From: Leptospira kmetyi serovar Malaysia str. Bejo-Iso9
Lineage (GTDB): Bacteria; Spirochaetota; Leptospiria; Leptospirales; Leptospiraceae
Assembly: GCF_000243735.2 (NCBI RefSeq)
Contig: NZ_AHMP02000003.1
Location: forward strand, 2,626,001 to 2,690,000
Direction: 5' to 3'
DNA: 64,000 nucleotides
The notes below the pieces were generated by a model, which did not search any database, was not told the DNA's origin, and saw only the letters and a program-made list of their open reading frames with translations. The position numbers and the translations under genes are program-made. Positions 47,336-60,386 of this stretch are shown here, piece by piece (within the stretch, counting starts at the first letter, position 1; every line of letters starts with the position of its first letter).

Positions 47336-47785
47336 TTACTTTTCCAAAAATTCTTTTAAAATCTTCAAAGAATGATCCCAACCCGTATCCGAATGTTCGT
47401 AAGAAGTCTGAGTCGGAAAATTCTCCTGAGTCAATAAAAGACGCGTTGTAGTTCCCACACCTCCGCTTTGATTTGGTTCCGCGCTCAACTCGAACGTAAT
47501 GATGGAATAATTTTCGGGAACGTCCGGGATGCCCGAAAAATTGCTCCAATAATCGTATTGAAATACTTTTTCCTTTTCGAACCTACGAATCGTTCCATGA
47601 TCCTCGTATTCTTTCCCTTCCCAAACACCGGTAAAAAGGATCGGAGTTCCGACCTTCCATTCTGAAATCGCCTTCGTTCCGTACAGATATAACTTGATGA
47701 TTTCGGGATCCACGAGCCCGTTCCAAACCTTTGCGATCGGCGCTTGAATGGAAATTTCCTTTTTGAGCATTAACTTTTGATTCAT
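47336..47785 (-). CDS. SRPBCC/AHSA1 domain protein
   Basis: This 149-residue protein is an AHSA1-type START/Bet v1 fold: LKKEISIQAPIAKVWNGLVD, YLYGTKAISEWKVGTPILFT and a final helix HSLKILKEFLEK. Such proteins bind hydrophobic ligands or act as Hsp90 cofactors; ligand unknown. A related SRPBCC domain is fused to an ArsR DNA-binding domain in the neighbouring gene at 48225, so the two may share a ligand or a regulatory circuit. It is the only minus-strand gene here, divergent from the small 72-residue frame. Confidence 0.87.
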   Translation of the reverse strand: MNQKLMLKKEISIQAPIAKVWNGLVDPEIIKLYLYGTKAISEWKVGTPILFTGVWEGKEYEDHGTIRRFEKEKVFQYDYWSNFSGIPDVPENYSIITFELSAEPNQSGGVGTTTRLLLTQENFPTQTSYEHSDTGWDHSLKILKEFLEK

Positions 47786-47883
47786 TTCCCGTTCTCCAAA
47801 ACGAAAACCTTCGTAATACTTTTATAACACGAATCGCAAAACTTGGATTGTAAAAACGCGACTTCCGATCGAATTCTAAATCT

Positions 47884-48102
47884 TTGAAGAATCCGGAAAA
47901 GAAATTGAATCGATTCTCCGATCCCGAAAACGATCAAAAAGAAATTTCCGTTTTGGAAAACGAACTCGGAGGTCTCGGAGGGAGCGGAGAAATGCTCGTC
48001 GAGGCCGCGCAAAAAGCGGATGCGCAATCGATCCGATCTGCGTTCGCTACGGTTCTTCTGATTTTATTTACGAAAATTGCCTACAAGCTTTACAAAGTTT
48101 AG
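47884..48102 (+). CDS. Possible small membrane-associated protein, 72 residues
   Basis: This frame uses a TTG start and encodes an acidic region (RFSDPENDQKEISVLENELG) then SIRSAFATVLLILFTKIAYK, a possible single membrane helix at the C-terminus. There is no strong ribosome binding site at the TTG. An internal ATG (MLVEAAQKADAQSIRS, 36 residues) has GAGGGA 8 bases upstream and may be the real start. Composition and codon usage are plausible for a gene. No family is recognised. Confidence 0.45.
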   Translation: MKNPEKKLNRFSDPENDQKEISVLENELGGLGGSGEMLVEAAQKADAQSIRSAFATVLLILFTKIAYKLYKV

Positions 48103-48206
48103 AATTTGGAAGAGACATAATTCTCCTCTGCCAACGCCTTCGAAAAAGCCGATTTTTTCTTTTCCTTCCTAGCGGATTTGATTGACAGATCGGTGTTTTG
48201 AGGCTC

Positions 48207-48226
48207 ATGTTACCAATAGGTCACAT
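48207..48226. promoter_or_regulatory. Inverted repeat overlapping the ArsR-SRPBCC start, likely autoregulatory operator
   Basis: ATGTTACC (48207-48214) and GGTCACAT (48219-48226) form an 8-base inverted repeat with one mismatch around AATA, extended by C-G outside. The start codon of the ArsR gene at 48225 lies within it. Such sites are typical of autoregulated ArsR repressors. Confidence 0.5.
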
Positions 48227-49016
48227 GTTAGAAGAAGAATTGAGTCCGGTCTTCAAAGCCCTTTCCGACGAAAGTCGGAGGAGAATTCTGGACATCGTTA
48301 AAAACAAACCCGGTATTTCGGTGGGAGAACTGACTGACTTTTTCGAGTTCAGTCGTTTTGCGGTGATGAAACACCTCAAGGTTCTCTCCGAGGCGAATCT
48401 TCTGAATATAGAAAAAAAGGGAAAGTTTCGAAGCATTCATCTCAACGCGATTCCGATCCAGATGATCTACGATCGTTGGATCTCGCAATACAGCAAACAC
48501 TGGGCGACTTCTCTGACGAGACTCAAATATCAAATCGAAGGAGAAAGTAGAATGGAAGAGTTAAGACAAATCTATACTTTGTATATCAAGACCAACGTCG
48601 ATAAACTTTGGGAAGCGTTGATCCAAGCCGACATCACACCGGAATGGTTCGACGGAATGAAGGTTCAATTCGAACCCAAGGCGGGTGCGAAGTTGACGTA
48701 TGACATCAAAACTCCGGACGGAAATCAATTGTCGGTCGTCGAAGGAAACGTATTGGAATTTAATCCTAAGAAAAAACTCGTTTATACCTTCCGACTTTCC
48801 GCAGAACCGAAAGCGACTTCCGATCGTGAATCCAGAGTTACTTACGAACTCGATCCGGTCGGACCGGACTCTGTAAAACTCACAGTAACACACGACGACT
48901 TCGACGGTAAAACGCATACGTTCTTCGGAGTTTCTCAAGGATGGCCGAGACATCTCAGCAACCTGAAAACATATCTTGAAACCGGAAAAGGTATGAACCT
49001 GCCTCCGATGCATTGA
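48225..49016 (+). CDS. ArsR-type HTH fused to SRPBCC/AHSA1 domain
   Basis: This 263-residue fusion has an ArsR winged helix at residues 1-90 (LSPVFKALSDESRRRILDIV, GISVGELTDFFEFSRFAVMK, HLKVLSEANLLN) and an AHSA1 domain from about residue 108 to the end (IYTLYIKTNVDKLWEALIQA, ITPEWFDGMKVQFEPKAGAK). ATG 48225 is chosen over upstream TTG 48198 and ATG 48207 because AGG lies 5 bases before it. Classical ArsR metal-binding Cys residues are absent, so the ligand is probably sensed by the SRPBCC domain. It may control the neighbouring SRPBCC gene and itself through the palindrome at its start. Confidence 0.88.
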   Translation: MLEEELSPVFKALSDESRRRILDIVKNKPGISVGELTDFFEFSRFAVMKHLKVLSEANLLNIEKKGKFRSIHLNAIPIQMIYDRWISQYSKHWATSLTRLKYQIEGESRMEELRQIYTLYIKTNVDKLWEALIQADITPEWFDGMKVQFEPKAGAKLTYDIKTPDGNQLSVVEGNVLEFNPKKKLVYTFRLSAEPKATSDRESRVTYELDPVGPDSVKLTVTHDDFDGKTHTFFGVSQGWPRHLSNLKTYLETGKGMNLPPMH

Positions 49017-49034
49017 TATACATTGATTCGAACG

Positions 49035-49958
49035 TTAAGAAGGAACCACCAAATTTGCGTTTTCCTTTGAAACGCCGATCGTTGCGACCGAACCGGAATT
49101 GAATTTGAGATAATCGGATTCGATTCCGTCGCTGAAAATCACACCGCCCGAAGGCATCAACGATTCTACCGTCAGCGGAAATTCGTCATTTAAAACTCCC
49201 GCGGTGATTCCGATCTGAGTTCTTACGCTTTGAAACGGTTCGCGAACCGCAAACAAAAGTTGATCGTCTTTGAGAGCCGGACGTTTTAACGTTAATTCTT
49301 TTTCGAAAACTCCCGCAACTCCATAAGCCATATTGAATATAGAACTGAGCCAGCCCGTGCTCCCCGCCGGTGTGGAAACGATGATTCCGCTCGAGGATTG
49401 TTCCTCCATGGTTTCGTTGTAGGAAATTTTATATCTCGCCGAAGTATGCGAAGACGGGCCGATAAACAGATCGTTGAACGCGAGAAGTTTTTGTCCGTCG
49501 TTCAACTGCGCCTCGGCGAACCGAACCGTCTTGGAGGAATATTTTCCGTTCATCACGTTTTCAACCGCATGAACGAAACTTTCACGATCGAAAGGAAGAA
49601 GAACCCCGTCGTATCGTTCCCGATCGGGATTGACCGCGATGATAGGAACTCCTTTGGAATACTTGGCGGTGTTGGCGACCAAACCGTCCTGACCAATCGT
49701 AACGATCACGTTCTTATTCGAGAATAAAAACGAAGGAACGTAGATCCTTTCCACGATCTTGTATTTGATTCTTTTCGAAATTCTTTTCTGAACCAGATCC
49801 AACGACTCGTGAAAAATCTCGTGTTCGAGTTCGTATTCTTCGAACTTTCCGCCGAGTCTTTCTATATAAAAACGCGCCTGTTGTTTGGTGTTGAATCGTT
49901 CGATCAACGTTTCCAAACGCGTCTTATTCTTTACGATGATCGCGTATTCGACGCTCAT
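49035..49958 (-). CDS. NAD kinase-like protein (NADK2-like branch) with altered GGDG motif
   Basis: This 307-residue protein resembles NAD kinases, closest in pattern to the mitochondrial NADK2 type. VIVTIGQDGLVANTAKYSKG replaces the normal GGDGT (the second Gly is Gln), and VPIIAVNPDRERYDGVLLPF corresponds to the NADK2-like GVNTDPERSEG block. SSGIIVSTPAGSTGWLSS matches the NAD-binding TGST motif, and GGVIFSDGIESDYLKF ends the domain. NAD kinase catalyses ATP + NAD to NADP. The substitution may alter phosphate binding, but the Asp is retained. Its ATG overlaps the stop of the SPFH gene by four bases. Confidence 0.78.
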   Translation of the reverse strand: MSVEYAIIVKNKTRLETLIERFNTKQQARFYIERLGGKFEEYELEHEIFHESLDLVQKRISKRIKYKIVERIYVPSFLFSNKNVIVTIGQDGLVANTAKYSKGVPIIAVNPDRERYDGVLLPFDRESFVHAVENVMNGKYSSKTVRFAEAQLNDGQKLLAFNDLFIGPSSHTSARYKISYNETMEEQSSSGIIVSTPAGSTGWLSSIFNMAYGVAGVFEKELTLKRPALKDDQLLFAVREPFQSVRTQIGITAGVLNDEFPLTVESLMPSGGVIFSDGIESDYLKFNSGSVATIGVSKENANLVVPS

Positions 49959-50977
49959 TTTTTGGAATCTTTCTTTTCCTGAAGAAGATTTTCCAGAAGT
50001 TCGGGGCTGATGTTTAAGTTGCCGATCTTTTCGGCGTTCTCCGCGAGTTGTCTGAACGCGAGAGCGATGTTGAACTTAGGATCCGGATTGTTGTTCAAGG
50101 CGACTAACGTTCTCCAGTCGATGTCTCGGAAAGGTTTTAACGTCGTTTCGGTGACAAATCCTTGCGCTTCCGCTTCCTTTCTTTGGTTCGAGGTTTTCAT
50201 CTCGATGAATTTTTTCTTTTGTTCCTCGACGACGATATCCGCTTGAACCTGCATTTCCCTGAGTTTTCTTTTGTTGTCCGCTTCGAGAATTTTGGCTTCC
50301 ATCTGCTTTTCGGAAATTTGTTTTTTCTTTTCTTCCACCGCGATCTCGGTGTTCAACTCGCTTTCCTTGATTTTTCTTTCCTGCTCGACCGCGAAATTTC
50401 TTCTTTCGTAAATCGCTTGGTCCGCTTCTTGTTGGAGTTTTTCCCGCGTTTCGGTTTCCAAGGCTCTTTCCATTTCCGGATTGGGGCGGATGGCGAGAAT
50501 GTTTACGTTTAGAATTTCGATTCCCAAAGTCGAAATCGCGGGCGAAGATTGAAGCCCCTGAAGAATTTGGGTTTCGATCGTCTTCGCGGAACGAATCGAA
50601 TCCTTCAAACCGATTCCGTGGATAAAGGAAGAAGTGGAAGTCTGAGCGTAGTTGATGATTCTTTGATTCAGTTTTTCGATTTCATTCTTCTTATACGTTC
50701 CGCTTGAATCCACGGTAAAATCCAAAAGTTCGGAAAGAGCCTTGGGATTGGAAATCTTATACGTGATCTGACCTTGGATCGAAACCGTTTGATAGTCGTT
50801 CGTGGATTCGTTGAAGATAAAAGGCAAGTCGTTACTACCGAGAGGAATCGCCGCGATCGAACTCGTCGGGGCGAAGTAGAAAAAAGAAAGCCCTCTTCCT
50901 TCTTTGGAGACTTTTCCGTTTTTATAAAGAATTACGTGAGTCATGGAATCGAATTGGATGTAGTTCATTCCGAACAT
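49955..50977 (-). CDS. SPFH/band-7 domain protein
   Basis: This 340-residue protein starts MFGMNYIQFDSMTHVILYKN, without an N-terminal signal or strong helix. The SPFH domain covers about residues 10-200: RGLSFFYFAPTSSIAAIPLG, NDYQTVSIQGQITYKISNPK, and LGIEILNVNILAIRPNPEME. Next is a long charged coiled coil (EIAVEEKKKQISEKQMEAKI, ADIVVEEQKKKFIEM), then a C-terminal tail. Family members assemble ring scaffolds at membranes. The lack of a membrane anchor is notable. It is overlapped by four bases with the NAD kinase-like gene, which suggests a common complex or regulation. Confidence 0.85.
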   Translation of the reverse strand: MFGMNYIQFDSMTHVILYKNGKVSKEGRGLSFFYFAPTSSIAAIPLGSNDLPFIFNESTNDYQTVSIQGQITYKISNPKALSELLDFTVDSSGTYKKNEIEKLNQRIINYAQTSTSSFIHGIGLKDSIRSAKTIETQILQGLQSSPAISTLGIEILNVNILAIRPNPEMERALETETREKLQQEADQAIYERRNFAVEQERKIKESELNTEIAVEEKKKQISEKQMEAKILEADNKRKLREMQVQADIVVEEQKKKFIEMKTSNQRKEAEAQGFVTETTLKPFRDIDWRTLVALNNNPDPKFNIALAFRQLAENAEKIGNLNISPELLENLLQEKKDSKK

Positions 50978-51253
50978 GATTTTGTTTCCCCCGCATTTTG
51001 GTTTTGTTACAGTTTCGATTTAGAACAACCGAGTTTTTCAGAAACGGTTTCTCCGATCAAATCATTTTGTAAAAGAAAGTTCGGTTTAAATTCTTAGCGT
51101 TCGATTTTACGATTCGTTCGTTCCTACTTGTAATCTGATTTTTATAAGTTAAGAAATAATTTCCTTTGGAAACCGATTCGTTTTTCGAATTATGAATTGA
51201 CTTTTCCGAAATTCCTCCCAAAACTTCTTCCACTCTTTAAGGAGAATACGCAA

Positions 51254-51616
51254 ATGTTTCGAATCATCTCAAAACTCTTTCTCGTTCTTCTGGTGTTCGG
51301 TTTCGTTTCAACCGCATACGCGCAGATCGGCCAAATCAATCCTTCTTCCATTAGCGGAAAGTATAGGGTTGCGGGAACCAATCCGGACGGTTCGTCCTAC
51401 GGCGGAAGCGTTACGATCACACAATCCAACGGAGAATATCTTTTCACCTGGACCGTAGCCGGACAAACGTTTACGGGAACCGGAACCTTGGACGGAACCA
51501 CCTTAACCGTGGATTGGGGACAAGCCGACCCGGTCATCTACGAAGTGAAAAACGGAGGCAGGCTTTTGGAAGGAACCTGGGCGGGTGGAAGCGCCACGGA
51601 GACATTGAGGAAATAA
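51254..51616 (+). CDS. Small secreted protein, 120 residues
   Basis: The start ATG 51254 has AAGGAG 9 bases upstream. The first 24 residues (MFRIISKLFLVLLVFGFVST, AYAQ) are a clean signal peptide. The mature part is beta-rich with many Gly/Thr (GKYRVAGTNPDGSSYGGSVT, VAGQTFTGTGTLDGTTLTVD), with a closing LLEGTWAGGSATETLRK. It has no Cys. Similar short beta-rich exported proteins occur in Leptospira and others; I cannot assign a function. It is alone and divergent from the SPFH gene. A hairpin at 51638-51673 follows. Confidence 0.85.
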   Translation: MFRIISKLFLVLLVFGFVSTAYAQIGQINPSSISGKYRVAGTNPDGSSYGGSVTITQSNGEYLFTWTVAGQTFTGTGTLDGTTLTVDWGQADPVIYEVKNGGRLLEGTWAGGSATETLRK

Positions 51617-51637
51617 GAATATTCTTATATACTAAAG

Positions 51638-51673
51638 TCGCGGAACGATCGGTTTTTTCGGTCGATTCCGCGA
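51638..51673. terminator. Long hairpin after the small secreted protein gene
   Basis: TCGCGGAA (51638-51645) pairs with TTCCGCGA (51666-51673), and the inner CGATCG pairs with CGGTCG around a GTTTTTT loop, with one bulged A. It starts 21 bases after the stop. No T-run follows, so it may be a terminator or an mRNA stabiliser. Confidence 0.45.
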
Positions 51674-51842
51674 TACGCGATATCGAAGATTACCTCGCTC
51701 CTATTCTTTTCTTTTCCGTTTTCGTTGCCATCTTGATTAGTTTTGTTTCAAAACTTTAAAAACTCTCAGAACCATAAACGATTTTTTAGGAATCCATTCT
51801 TACCAAAAGAATTTGATTTTATTCTCCACTTTAAGAAGCTCA

Positions 51843-52304
51843 ATGTCTATGGGCAAAGAATTCAAAACCAAAGATCCGAACTTTAAGGATCGAATCCAAG
51901 AAATTTTTCATAAGGCGAACTTCATCAATCTTTTGGAAATCGGAATCGATTCGGTCGAACCGGGCAAACTCCGTTCTTCCTTGGAAGTAAAAGACAAACA
52001 TCTGCAACAAAACGGTTATGTTCACGCGGGCGTCATTTCCACGTTAGCCGATCATACTGCGGGCGGCGCGGCGGGAACTCTTATCGGTGAAAAGCAAGTC
52101 GTTTTGACCTTGGAATTTAAGATCAATCTTTTGCGGACCGGAATCGGAAATCGCCTTCGTTGTGAGGCTGAAGTTTTTTATCACGGTGCGACCGTGATCG
52201 TCGTCAATTCCGACGTTTATGCGCTTCATAAAAATCGGGAAAAACATATCGCGAAAGCGACCGTTACGTTAGCGGTTGTGGGCAGTCAATACAGCGGGAG
52301 TTGA
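51843..52304 (+). CDS. PaaI-family thioesterase (hotdog fold)
   Basis: This 153-residue protein is a hotdog-fold acyl-CoA thioesterase: VKDKHLQQNGYVHAGVISTL then ADHTAGGAAGTLI is the PaaI signature with the catalytic Asp in LADHTAG. A second hotdog strand region, VLTLEFKINLLRTGIGNRLR, follows. The frame begins at 51813; ATG 51843 (MSMGKEFKTKDPNFKD) is preferred. It may hydrolyse phenylacetyl- or fatty acyl-CoA. The gene is alone, and a pair of repeat copies lies just downstream. Confidence 0.87.
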   Translation: MSMGKEFKTKDPNFKDRIQEIFHKANFINLLEIGIDSVEPGKLRSSLEVKDKHLQQNGYVHAGVISTLADHTAGGAAGTLIGEKQVVLTLEFKINLLRTGIGNRLRCEAEVFYHGATVIVVNSDVYALHKNREKHIAKATVTLAVVGSQYSGS

Positions 52305-52313
52305 TTTGTTTTT

Positions 52314-52401
52314 GTGGTAGTTCCTGCAAATTACGTCGCATTGTTCGATCTGGGTCGTCCCAGGATCTTCTGCACAGCTCGAATTCGTATGAGTTCCTAC
52401 A
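52314..52401. repeat. Pair of inverted-orientation dispersed repeat cores
   Basis: GTGGTAGTTCCTGCA (52314-52328) and GAGTTCCTACA (52391-52401) are minus-strand forms of the TGTAGGAACTAC core, 77 bases apart, downstream of the thioesterase gene. Confidence 0.5.
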
Positions 52402-52440
52402 TTTTAAAAAACTTCGAGACAAACCTCGGTTTTTGTTATT

Positions 52441-53004
52441 TCACTCCTCCTCGTCATCGTCTTCTTCCAATAAATAGGTAACTTCTTCCCAATCTAAAGA
52501 ATCGCATTCAATCACCTCATCTCCGTCAGGAGAATCTCCAATCGTCGCCAAAAAATTGTCGAGCGTCCTCGTCAAAAGATAAACTCCGGAATGATAACCG
52601 TCTCCTTCTTTTCCTTCTCCCAACGATCCGGCCAACGCCTCTTCTTCGAACCAACCGACGCTACACTCCGGAGTATCGATCTTAACTACGAAGAAAAAAG
52701 ATTGATCGGCGTGAAAGAGAGGAATGAATTTTTTCGCGTTCGTCCATTCTCCTCGAGGTCCGACAACCGCGTCGTCCAAACAATGATCGCTCATTGCCTC
52801 CCAAGAAGGAACGGCGGAACTCAATTGAAAGGAGCCGTCCGGACCCAAAGGAGTTTTTATAAACCGGGTGTAACCGTTTTCAAACTTTTCGAATTCACCG
52901 TCTTTCCAAAACTCCCGGAGACGTTGGGGAACTTTTTGTCCGAAGACTTTTTCATGACGATCCAAGAACCTCAGTGCAAGTTCGATTTTTTCGTTTGTAT
53001 TCAT
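52441..53004 (-). CDS. SMI1/KNR4 (SUKH)-like hypothetical protein
   Basis: This 187-residue soluble protein has an N-terminal helix pair (ALRFLDRHEKVFGQKVPQRL) and a central FIPLFHADQSFFFVVKIDT, the kind of hydrophobic block seen in SUKH/SMI1 immunity-like proteins. The C-terminus is very acidic (LLEEDDDEEE). The SUKH assignment is tentative. SUKH proteins often act as antitoxins for polymorphic toxins, but no toxin gene is next to it. It is transcribed alone in the minus direction. Confidence 0.55.
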   Translation of the reverse strand: MNTNEKIELALRFLDRHEKVFGQKVPQRLREFWKDGEFEKFENGYTRFIKTPLGPDGSFQLSSAVPSWEAMSDHCLDDAVVGPRGEWTNAKKFIPLFHADQSFFFVVKIDTPECSVGWFEEEALAGSLGEGKEGDGYHSGVYLLTRTLDNFLATIGDSPDGDEVIECDSLDWEEVTYLLEEDDDEEE

Positions 53005-53335
53005 GGAAATAAATTTATCACGAGAAACGAAATCGTCTTTGCATCGGATAATTTGGAAAATAATTTACAATCTCGATTCTTAAATGAACATAATTTCGCG
53101 GACGATCCGAAAATCACGCCTTACATCGAATGACAAAATCGATCTCAGCCGCGCCGCGCATCCAAGATAAAGAACATTCGAATATTGAAATGTTTAGAAG
53201 TGATCGTTTGTGGTTTGTTGGGATCGGAAATAGTTTGAAATTATTTCGAATGAGTTGGGATCGATCGTTTTGTCGATTTCCAATTCGACCGAAAATTCTC
53301 CGCTTAGAAAAACCAAGCGGAGAATCTAACAATCG
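53005..53335. other. Intergenic region, terminator at its right end
   Basis: These 331 bases hold no convincing gene. A plus-strand frame crossing it (52591-53133) is an antisense shadow of the SUKH-like gene. The terminator of the acyl-CoA dehydrogenase gene lies at 53295-53325. Confidence 0.5.
53295..53325 (-). terminator. Terminator of the 586-residue acyl-CoA dehydrogenase gene
   Basis: ATTCTCCGCTT pairs perfectly with AAGCGGAGAAT over 11 bases around a nine-base loop, ten bases after the stop on the minus strand, and runs into TTTTCGG. Confidence 0.7.
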
Positions 53336-55096
<1,761 letters not shown>

Positions 55097-55168
55097 GGGG
55101 ATTCTTACCTCTCAACTATGCCCAATAGTTAAAACCATTGAGAAGAGATGTCAAGCGTACAAAGAAAA

Positions 55169-56625
55169 CTAACCCCCCGTCTTATCCTCTTCTCTCGATT
55201 TTTTTAATCTCGGCAGTTCTCCGATCGCTACGGAATACCAAATCGTATTCAAAGAATGTTGATAATACGCCTTTCGATACGCGATTTCCGAATCCAGAAA
55301 AGAAGTCTCCGATACGAGAAGTTCGAGCCGGGATGCGGTTTTGAAACTGAATCCTCTTCTTTGACTGCTGAGATTGGATTCCGCGGAATTCCGAGCCTTT
55401 GCATACAATGATAATAACCGCGCCGAGTTTAAGGAACTTTCATACGCCTTTCGAATTTCGTCCGAAGCCACGCGTTTCGCCTGCGACAACTGAAGTTCCG
55501 CTTGTCTTACGGCGGATTCCGCCTGTTTGACGCCCGCGGTGATCGTTCCCGCAGACAACAACGGAACGTTGACCGACAACTGCATCGTTATATCCTTGTT
55601 CGGAGTCGTGTTGTGTTCGGGAATCGTATAATAATTGTTTAATGTCACCGAAGGCAAATGTCCGCCCCAAGCCTTTTTCAAATTGAGCTCGGCCATCTTG
55701 AGATTTTCCTTCGCCGCGATCACGTCGTATCGTTTTGCGATTCTTTCCTCGGGCAAAAGATTGTGCGGAAGCGTAACCGCCTCCCTGGGAATCGCAAGTT
55801 TCAATCCGCCTTCTCCCGCGCCTACGAGACTTTCTAAGGCCATCTCCGCTTGTTTGAGTTGATATTTAAAATCTTCCAGACCCGCTTCGGATCTGGAAAA
55901 ATCGGCTTCGGCCCCGCTTAAATCGGCTCTTGTAACTCTGCCCAAGGAGAAAAGTCTTCTGCGTTCCTGGATCGTTTTACGAACCAGATCCGTTTTCTTT
56001 TCTTCCAGAAGAATGACTTCCTTTAACTGTAGAACATTATAATATGCTTGTGCGATTTCCAGATAAAGACGTCCGGATTCGTATCGAGCCTCGTTCATTC
56101 TTACGTTGGTAAGAGCGCCCGCCGCTTTGTAAGTCGTATATTGACTGACTCCGTTCAGAATCGGAATCGTCAAAAGCAATCTCGTTCCCGGTCCGACCGT
56201 AGGTGGCAAACTGCTGGACGAACTTCCCGTATACGGATTCGGGTCGGTATAATAAGGATTAAAGTGAGAATTCGGTCCCGGAATCCGATAGAACTTGTTG
56301 TAAACCAAGGACAACGAAGGAAAGAAAGAAGCGAAAGCCGCCATCTTTTGAGAATCCGCTTGCTGAATCGCTTCTTCTTTAAGCGCGATTCTTTCGGTTC
56401 TTTCCACCGCGTAAGAATAGAGTTCGTCTACGGTCAGTTCCTGTTCCGGAGAAATGTTTTTGATCTTTTCCGTAGTAACGCCGGTAACCTCTTCCAAACG
56501 AGGTTCTACGATCCCGTCGTTCGTTCGTATCGTGGAATCGTCCGTACATCCGGACAGAAACAAAAGCGGCAACGCAAATTGAATTATAAAACTTTTATAT
56601 TCTATTTTTTGAATTTTCTTTGAAG

Positions 56626-56629
<4 letters not shown>
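55169..56629 (-). CDS. TolC-family outer membrane lipoprotein
   Basis: This 486-residue protein is an outer membrane efflux duct. The signal ends in FALPLLFLSGC, a lipobox with Cys28, so it is lipidated like OprM rather than TolC. Two outer-membrane-efflux repeats are visible; each has long amphipathic helices, e.g. LAQAYYNVLQLKEVILLEEK and LQLSQAKRVASDEIRKAYES. It forms a tripartite pump with an RND transporter and an adaptor. The ATG overlaps the RND gene stop by four bases, so both are one operon. No adaptor gene is in the window. Confidence 0.9.
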
Positions 56630-59907
<3,278 letters not shown>

Positions 59908-60386
59908 GGCAAACCTCTTTGGAATTTAATAAGAACGAAGATCTAAAACGAACTTTGAATATAGGTCCGACCTGATTTTTCAGCCTCGGGTCCTATTTTT
60001 TATCCTAGGTTCCATCGTTTTAAGTATAGAATCTTGAACAATTAGCTCATTATTTCACAGAGTCGGAAATTATAATACATATTTCCTTAAAAAAAACGGA
60101 ATCAACACAATTCGGTTTTCATCCGAAGCCCGTCCATAGATTTTTACCGCTCGATCCGGACTTCGTTCTTTCGAATAGACTAAACGCCGTTAGTAATTCC
60201 TATAAATAGAATCCAATAAATAACTTATAGACGACACGTAACTCGTTATCGAAGCGTTCGAATCGTTTTAAAAAAATCGAAATTTATTTTAAATCATTCA
60301 GTAAATTTCTTTCAATTCAATCTTTTCGTCCAATACTATGCGACCGGGTTCATCGGGGAAAAAACGATACGCATCTCGTTACGTCC
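59908..60386. other. Divergent intergenic region, no gene seen
   Basis: This 479-base gap separates the RND start (-) from the histidine kinase start (+). GGTCC-containing repeats (AGGTCCGACC, GGGTCCTA, CCTAGG) at about 59965-60012 may be regulator sites. The remainder is AT-rich with no reading frame of note. A missing adaptor protein gene is not hidden here. Confidence 0.5.

Noticed and set aside
51514..51759. 81-residue plus frame ending in a hydrophobic segment
   Set aside because: The start lies inside the secreted-protein gene in another frame and the first part is a shadow; no start codon occurs in the downstream part.
52591..53133. 180-residue plus-strand frame
   Set aside because: Mostly antisense to the SUKH-like gene with no recognisable domain or ribosome binding site.
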